64,000 bases of DNA from JAJPHI01 sp035541875 (GTDB lineage: Bacteria; Desulfobacterota; Binatia; Binatales; Binataceae): the NCBI GenBank assembly GCA_035541875.1, contig DATKML010000011.1, positions 59,881 through 123,880 of the forward strand. The letters run 5' to 3'. This document shows positions 59,267 to 64,000 of this stretch, piece by piece (position 1 is the stretch's first letter; the number at the start of each line of letters is the position of its first letter). The translations under genes were made by a program, and so were the position numbers. A model generated the notes under the pieces. It did not search any database, was not told the DNA's origin, and worked only from the letters and a program-made list of their open reading frames with translations.

Positions 59267-60048
59267 TGCGCATCATCCCCCGCCTGAGCATCGTCCTCTG
59301 CGCGCTTCTCCTCGCCGGTATCGCACATCCAGCGTGGGCCTTTGGCCCGGATTTCCCTCCGCTCACCGGACGGGTTGTCGATCAGGCCGGGATTCTGAGT
59401 CCTGCAACGCGGGATCGACTGAACGCGATGCTGATCGAGCACGAACGCGCGACGACAAATCAGGTGGTTGTCGTGACCTTGGCCTCGCTGCAGGGCTACA
59501 CGATCGAAAATTTCGGCTATCAGCTCGGCCGGCACTGGGGAATCGGACAGAAGGGTAAGAACAACGGCGTACTTCTGATCATCGCGCCTAACGAACGCAA
59601 GGTGCGTATCGAGGTTGGTTACGGTCTCGAAGGCATCCTTACCGATGCCGATAGTCGGGTCATTATCGAGCGCGATATCAACCCCGCCTTCAAGCAGGGT
59701 GACTATGACACCGGCACGCTCGACGGCACTCGCGCGATCCTGCACCTCCTGAGCAACACCTCGGAAGGCGATCAGTCGAGCGAGCCACTAGCACTAGGGA
59801 CCTACCGTCTCACCGCCCTTACCCTTGTGCCGTTGCTAGTGCCCTTCTGGATGTTCTTAGTGCTGATGATCGCGGTCTCTCGACGCCGCCATCGGTACTG
59901 GCTCTATCGCTCGCCCCACTACCCTGTCGGTATCGGATACCCGGGCGGCTTTGGTTCGGGAGGATTTGGCGGAGGTGGCTTCGGCGGCGGAGGTTTTTCG
60001 GGCGGAGGCGGATCGTTCGGCGGCGGTGGTGCCTCGGGCGGCTGGTGA
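59266..60048 (+). CDS. TPM-domain (YgcG-like) membrane protein
   Basis: A 260-residue protein with signal peptide (cleaved near AWAFG), a TPM domain (FPPLTGRVVDQAGILSPATRDRL; GIGQKGKNNGVLLIIAPNERKVRIEVGYGLEG in two parts) at about 25-165, one C-terminal membrane helix (LVPLLVPFWMFLVLMIAVS) and a terminal Gly/Ser-rich tail of GGFGGGG type. These features match YgcG. The frame is open 93 bases upstream, inside lemA; the ATG overlapping the lemA stop fits coupling. Confidence 0.92.
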   Translation: MRIIPRLSIVLCALLLAGIAHPAWAFGPDFPPLTGRVVDQAGILSPATRDRLNAMLIEHERATTNQVVVVTLASLQGYTIENFGYQLGRHWGIGQKGKNNGVLLIIAPNERKVRIEVGYGLEGILTDADSRVIIERDINPAFKQGDYDTGTLDGTRAILHLLSNTSEGDQSSEPLALGTYRLTALTLVPLLVPFWMFLVLMIAVSRRRHRYWLYRSPHYPVGIGYPGGFGSGGFGGGGFGGGGFSGGGGSFGGGGASGGW

Positions 60049-60051
60049 ACG

Positions 60052-60636
60052 ATGGGCAATCCGCTAAGCAAAGAAGATCACGCGCGCATCGATAGCGCAG
60101 TCGCAGCTGTAGAGCATCACCACGGAATCGATATCGCCATCGTGGTGACGCCCGCGAGCGATCGCTACACGCTCGTGTCGTTCGCCTGGGCCGCGTTAAG
60201 CGCGCTGACCGTCACTACTCTGATTGCGCTGGTTCACCCCCGAACGCCCTTGGCGATCGGATTGCTCCTCCAGTTACTTTTGCTGTTGGCCTTCTCCGTA
60301 GTCTTCAGCCTCTCTCCGCTTCGGATGTGCGTGGTGCCACGGCGGATGCGCCATAGCCGGGCGAGTCAGTTGGCCCATCGCGAATTCGCGGTTCACGCTC
60401 TTTCACGCGAGCACGCGAACGGCGTGATCCTCTTCCTCGCCTCGCTAGATGAACGCTACTTCGAGGTGATCGGCGACAAAGCGATCCACGCGCGGATGCC
60501 CGCCGACGGATGGAGCCAGATCGCGGCCGATTTCACCTCAGCCGCCCGGGACCGAAGTCTCGCCGAGGCGATGCTCACCGCTATCAATCGGTGCGATCAG
60601 TTGCTGCAGGCACGCAATCCTGCCGCCGACGCATAA
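60052..60636 (+). CDS. Second TPM-domain protein, with central membrane segments
   Basis: A 194-residue protein starting 3 bases after the preceding gene. LSKEDHARIDSAVAAVEHHHGIDIAIVV (given here by its first and last parts) is an N-terminal half-TPM; two membrane helices (FAWAALSALTVTTLIALV and LLLQLLLLLAFSVVFSL) are inserted, and the second TPM half follows (GVILFLASLDERYFEVIGDKAIHARM). This split layout is known in the small TPM proteins that accompany LemA and YgcG. Confidence 0.86.
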   Translation: MGNPLSKEDHARIDSAVAAVEHHHGIDIAIVVTPASDRYTLVSFAWAALSALTVTTLIALVHPRTPLAIGLLLQLLLLLAFSVVFSLSPLRMCVVPRRMRHSRASQLAHREFAVHALSREHANGVILFLASLDERYFEVIGDKAIHARMPADGWSQIAADFTSAARDRSLAEAMLTAINRCDQLLQARNPAADA

Positions 60637-60697
60637 GGGTGGCTTTTAATTGCAGATGCGCTAAGCTCCAGACCAAATTTTAGTCAGGGAGAGAGCA

Positions 60698-60997
60698 ATG
60701 TCACTCAGTCTAATCGCGAAGATTAAGGCGAAGCCGGGATGCGAAGGTCAGCTCGAAGCGGCCTTCAAGGATATGATCAAGCAGGTTCGCGCGGCCGAGC
60801 CCGGATGCGAAGCCTACGTTCTGCATCAGTCGAAGAAAGATCCGACCCAGTTCATCTGGTACGAGAAGTACACCGATGACGCAGCCTTCGACCTGCATCG
60901 CAAGACCGAGCATATGAAGGCGATGGGGGGCCGTATCAAGGATCTGCTCGCGGGAGCACCCGAGCTCGAGCTGATGACCGAACTCGATCGCAAGTAA
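60698..60997 (+). CDS. Putative quinol monooxygenase (ABM domain)
   Basis: A 99-residue ferredoxin-like-fold protein of the antibiotic biosynthesis monooxygenase family. SLIAKIKAKPGCEGQLEAAF is the first strand-helix, EAYVLHQSKKDPTQFIWYEKY the middle with the conserved Tyr/Glu, and HMKAMGGRIKDLL the last helix. YgiN-like proteins oxidise quinols. A GGGAGAGAGCA ribosome-binding site precedes ATG. No partner gene adjacent. Confidence 0.9.
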   Translation: MSLSLIAKIKAKPGCEGQLEAAFKDMIKQVRAAEPGCEAYVLHQSKKDPTQFIWYEKYTDDAAFDLHRKTEHMKAMGGRIKDLLAGAPELELMTELDRK

Positions 60998-61052
60998 GAG
61001 CCGCGTCTTTATGAAGGATGGCGGGCGTCGCGCGGCGCTCGCCATTTTTTCT

Positions 61053-61964
61053 ATGCTCGCACGAAGAGTAACTGCCGCACTTCTTTGTTTGGCGTTCGCA
61101 TCATCGTCATTCGGCGATGACTCTCCTCTACCTGAACAGACCCAATTGGGTAAACGCAATTGGTCCATAACAGCATCGCCGAATCTCGCGAGCCATCCGC
61201 CGTCAAAGAAGACCGTAGCGGCGTTCGTGCGCGCGATGCAGGAAGCGATCGACGGCGAATCCTCCATCGGCGACGGAGAAGAGGTCTCGGAATACCAATT
61301 CGCGCCGATGCGGCACAATGGCTCTTTCTCCCTCGTTTTCATGACGTGTGTGACCGACCGGCCCTGTATCGGCGGGTTTTCCGTCGTCGATCGGAGCGCT
61401 TTCGGCTTTCAGATGTATTCGAGCGGCGGGGATGGCTATCGCGTTTCAGACTTAAGGCACGACGGCAATTTGGAGTTCGTCGTGCACCAAGCTCTTGGTT
61501 CGATCGAACCAAACGGTTGCGACGCAACCTGGCCAGTGATCTACGCATGGACGGGCGCGGGTTATTCGAACGTGAGCGATCGCTTCAGAGAGTTCTATGA
61601 ACAGCGCCTAACTCATCTGGCTAAGGTAATTCCAACGCTCGGGGCCGTACCGGGGCCAGAGGGCTATGACGTTCGCGAGAGAGAGTGCCTGGAAGCCGAA
61701 GTAGGAAAACTCAAGAGGTTCCTCGGCACGTCTCGCAATGCGGGCGTTGAGCAAGCTGAACGTCTGGCTGCTGGTCAGAATCCCGCGGAACGGGCGTTCG
61801 CCGTCGATCTGTTCTACGATATCGCGACACCCAAAGCACGGGAATATCTGACCCAATTGGCCACCGATCCGGACGCAAATGTCTCAATCAACGCCACAAG
61901 ATGCCTCAAGCAAAAGCCCATTTCACCGAGCTCTTCGTTCACTTCATACCCTGCAGTGCAATAG
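61053..61964 (+). CDS. Exported hypothetical protein
   Basis: A 303-residue protein with signal peptide (MLARRVTAALLCLAFASSSFG). I do not recognise the main domain. It has paired Cys (MTCVTDRPCIGGF) and a VFMT-DGNLEFVV pattern that could be beta-rich. The last 60 residues (NPAERAFAVDLFYDIATPKAREYLTQL, in part, and DPDANVSINATRCL) look like two HEAT-type repeats. An upstream ATG at 61011 is possible. It stands alone between the ABM and amidohydrolase genes. Confidence 0.68.
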   Translation: MLARRVTAALLCLAFASSSFGDDSPLPEQTQLGKRNWSITASPNLASHPPSKKTVAAFVRAMQEAIDGESSIGDGEEVSEYQFAPMRHNGSFSLVFMTCVTDRPCIGGFSVVDRSAFGFQMYSSGGDGYRVSDLRHDGNLEFVVHQALGSIEPNGCDATWPVIYAWTGAGYSNVSDRFREFYEQRLTHLAKVIPTLGAVPGPEGYDVRERECLEAEVGKLKRFLGTSRNAGVEQAERLAAGQNPAERAFAVDLFYDIATPKAREYLTQLATDPDANVSINATRCLKQKPISPSSSFTSYPAVQ

Positions 61965-62061
61965 TTGGAGACCTAGCACTTTCAGCCACGTTATCGGCTT
62001 CGCCATCGCTCGACTTCGCGCTAAGAAATAGGCGTGCGGAGATTCGCACGAGGAGTCTTTG

Positions 62062-63453
62062 ATGCCCGTTCAGAAGTTCGCGCCGATGACGAAAGATTTC
62101 CCCTCTTTCGACTGCGATGCACACGTCACGGAACCGCCGTGGTTATGGGAGCGCGCCAAGGATCACCTGAGCAAGGACGAATTCGAGGCCCTGAGAAACA
62201 GTTTCTTCTTCGACCCCGAGAGCAAACGCATCCTCGCCAACGGTATCGCCTATTCGGGTCCCGCGACGCTCTTTCACGGGAACACCGGGATGCTCAACGT
62301 CCTGTCGCTGGCAGGACCGGGAGTGAGTCACGATATCGAGCGCGCGCTTTATGTCCGCAATCTTCGTCGCGACCGCGCGATCACCAAGGAGCAGGCCGAC
62401 TATCTCGATCACAAAGGCTCTTATCTGCCCGAGCCGCGCCTGCGCGACATGGATATCCAGGGAATCGATCAGGTGATGATCATCCCTAGTGATTTCGAGG
62501 CTTACCCATGGATTCAGAGTGCGGCCGGTGCTCGCGCGATGTGCAAGGCGTACAACGACTGGGCCTACGAATACTGCCAAGCCAATCCGGAGCGGCTCTT
62601 TTTTGCCGCACTGTTGCCGCTACAGGATGCGAAATTCGCGGAGGCCGAGGTCTATCGCGTGGCGGACAAGGGGTGCCGCGTCGGCTTGATACGGCCGATC
62701 GATGCATTGGGTAACTATCCCCTCCAACCCAAATACAGTCGCGTTTGGCGCGCGATGGAAGAAACCGGCGTGGTCTACGGGATGCATCCGTTTCCATGCC
62801 TCGGCGTGCTGAAGCCGCCCGGCTATACAGAACAGGCCTCGGGCTCGGAGCTGATTGCACTGACCGCCAGCTCTTCGGAGTTGCCGCACAACTTTCTGAC
62901 GAACGTGCAGAACTTTCAGGCCGAAGCGTCGTTGTGGGTAACGCTCGCACTGATGTCGGGCTTCTTCGAACGTCATCCTAAGCTCAAGGCCGCGGTGTTC
63001 GAGGCATCATCGACCTGGCTCACGTTCCTGCTCGATGAGTGCGACAAGAACTACGAGCTTTATCGCAATGATCGCCGTATGGCGCCGCTCAAGCGGATGC
63101 CGAGCGAGACCTTCCTTGCGCATTGCGTCACCGGCTTCGAAGGTGATGAAGCCCCACCGTCGCGGTTGCCGGATTTCTACGAAAATATCCTCGCGTGGTC
63201 GTCCGACGTTTATCATCACGACGGTGACGACGTTTGGCGCGCGATCGCGACGATGCGCAAAGCGGAACTGCCCGAGAGCTATCAGGCAAAGTTTCTCGGC
63301 GCGAACGCACGCAAGATGTACGGAATCCCCGAGCCAAAGAGTTTTATCCGCGAACGAGTAACCGAAATCGAGCGGCCAGATTGGTGGCCGACCGACGCCG
63401 AAATCAGGGAAGCGCTGAAGCCCGAAGCGGCGCTGCGCAACCGGGGCAAATAG
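62062..63453 (+). CDS. amidohydrolase-family protein (COG2159), first of a tandem pair
   Basis: A 463-residue TIM-barrel metallohydrolase. FPSFDCDAHVTEPPWLWERA near residue 13-32 has the D-x-H motif of strand 1; LRDMDIQGIDQVMIIPSDFEA, MCKAYNDWAYEYCQANPERLFFAALLPL (in two parts), VYGMHPFP and a late LAWSSDVYHHDG with the catalytic Asp are all present. A TTG directly before the ATG also reads in frame. It is about 90 residues longer than the paralogue at 31.7 kb. Only 2 bases separate it from the next gene, so both are likely one operon and may act on related substrates. Confidence 0.9.
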   Translation: MPVQKFAPMTKDFPSFDCDAHVTEPPWLWERAKDHLSKDEFEALRNSFFFDPESKRILANGIAYSGPATLFHGNTGMLNVLSLAGPGVSHDIERALYVRNLRRDRAITKEQADYLDHKGSYLPEPRLRDMDIQGIDQVMIIPSDFEAYPWIQSAAGARAMCKAYNDWAYEYCQANPERLFFAALLPLQDAKFAEAEVYRVADKGCRVGLIRPIDALGNYPLQPKYSRVWRAMEETGVVYGMHPFPCLGVLKPPGYTEQASGSELIALTASSSELPHNFLTNVQNFQAEASLWVTLALMSGFFERHPKLKAAVFEASSTWLTFLLDECDKNYELYRNDRRMAPLKRMPSETFLAHCVTGFEGDEAPPSRLPDFYENILAWSSDVYHHDGDDVWRAIATMRKAELPESYQAKFLGANARKMYGIPEPKSFIRERVTEIERPDWWPTDAEIREALKPEAALRNRGK

Positions 63454-63455
63454 TC

Positions 63456-64000
63456 ATGGCGCGCCGAGGCTTTCCGATCTTCGATAGCGACTCGCACGTC
63501 GTGGAACCACCGGAACTTTGGACCAAGTACCTCGAAGCCGAGTATCGCACGCTAGGCCGTTACGCCCTGTGGCGCGAAGAAGGTAAATGGGGCAGCTACC
63601 TTCAGGTCAACAGCCGGATGTTTCGCGACACGATGAACTCGAATATCCCGCGCCACGCGATCTGGCGTCCGGGCATGACGTGGCGGCAGGTTGGCCAGCT
63701 TGATCCAGATACGCGCCATCCGATGACTCCAGGCGCTTCCGATCCGCACGCGCGGCTGCGCGACATGGACGCGATGGGAATCGATCAGGCGTTCCTCTAT
63801 CCCACTTGGTTCGCGGAGGGATTCCATCTTATCGAGAATCCCGACGTCGCTTACGCCCTGGCACGCGCCTACAACAATTGGATTGCTGAATTTTGCGGCG
63901 CGGCGCCCGAACGGCTGTTCGCCGCCGCGATCCTGCCGCTGCAACACATGGATTACGCGCTCGAAGAGTTGCAGCGTATCCGGCGTATCGCATCTTTCCG
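63456..64000 (+). CDS. amidohydrolase-family protein (COG2159), 3' truncated by window
   Basis: Begins MARRGFPIFDSDSHVVEPPE, the D-x-H motif at residues 12-14, and runs open to the window edge (about 181 residues seen). LRDMDAMGIDQAFLYPTWFA and ALARAYNNWIAEFCGAAPERLFAAAILP (split here) match the upstream paralogue and the one at 31.7 kb. The C-terminal half with the metal-binding Asp lies outside the window. Confidence 0.88.
   Translation, partial: MARRGFPIFDSDSHVVEPPELWTKYLEAEYRTLGRYALWREEGKWGSYLQVNSRMFRDTMNSNIPRHAIWRPGMTWRQVGQLDPDTRHPMTPGASDPHARLRDMDAMGIDQAFLYPTWFAEGFHLIENPDVAYALARAYNNWIAEFCGAAPERLFAAAILPLQHMDYALEELQRIRRIASF

Noticed and set aside
1..64000. CRISPR arrays, transposase genes, prophage genes
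   Set aside because: No regularly spaced direct repeats and no transposase, integrase or phage structural proteins were seen. The dispersed repeats are single and irregular.

Overview
The window is GC-rich, densely coded chromosomal DNA from a Gram-negative bacterium: lpxA (lipid A), a LysM/M23 lipoprotein and a periplasmic L,D-transpeptidase all imply an outer membrane. Many open frames use GTG or TTG starts. Housekeeping genes are interleaved with soil-type catabolic genes (LLM oxidoreductase, SCP2/Ltp2-like thiolase with a DUF35 partner, COG2159 amidohydrolases, two P450s, acyl-CoA dehydrogenases). With a UGSC-type selenoprotein, this suggests a deltaproteobacterial-grade organism, possibly Candidatus Binatota. 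That placement is inference; no 16S or marker tree is available here.

Layout. 1-9.1 kb: 3' end of a UvrD/PcrA helicase, L,D-transpeptidase, DegT aminotransferase, small catabolic enzymes, then pcm and a NlpD-like lipoprotein. 9.1-11.8 kb: apt, a cation diffusion facilitator, DUF983 and a nicotinamidase-like hydrolase. 11.8-13.7 kb (minus): thiSGE operon behind a TPP riboswitch. 13.7-20.8 kb: alr, purH, DUF1329, eno, gpmI. 20.8-25.2 kb (minus): a frameshifted secreted-protein gene, a coiled-coil zinc-ribbon protein, tRNA-Ile(CAT), dnaG and a glycerophosphodiesterase. 25.3-28.4 kb: prmA, rsmE, gshB and an orphan HicB.

28.5-37.3 kb is a catabolic block entirely on the minus strand: LLM oxidoreductase, DUF35, thiolase, a DUF559 nuclease between inverted repeats, amidohydrolase, PPOX-type protein, VOC protein, zinc alcohol dehydrogenase, a parS-like site, and finally a two-gene operon of a thioredoxin-fusion protein plus a UGSC-type gene. 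In the latter an in-frame UGA is followed at the right distance by a small hairpin with G first in its loop, so it very likely encodes selenocysteine. This operon is the most notable thing in the window.

37.4-48 kb: mazEF, a ferredoxin and P450 pair, HAD phosphatase, UbiA prenyltransferase, homoserine kinase, MetF-like reductase, folE, rpiA, lpxA, an acyl-CoA-dehydrogenase-like flavoprotein and a Bcp peroxiredoxin. 48-58.5 kb: a frameshifted DUF6968-like gene, DUF2333, a second P450, an HTH-TPR regulator, a group of poorly characterised secreted proteins including an M48 homologue without its catalytic Glu, SDR, acyl-CoA dehydrogenase and a membrane-CMD fusion. 58.6-64 kb: LemA-TPM-TPM cluster, ABM monooxygenase and two tandem amidohydrolases, the last cut by the window edge.

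At least six copies of a dispersed REP-like repeat lie between genes. Three copies share a central hairpin that keeps its pairing while its sequence differs. No CRISPR array, rRNA, prophage or transposase gene was found.
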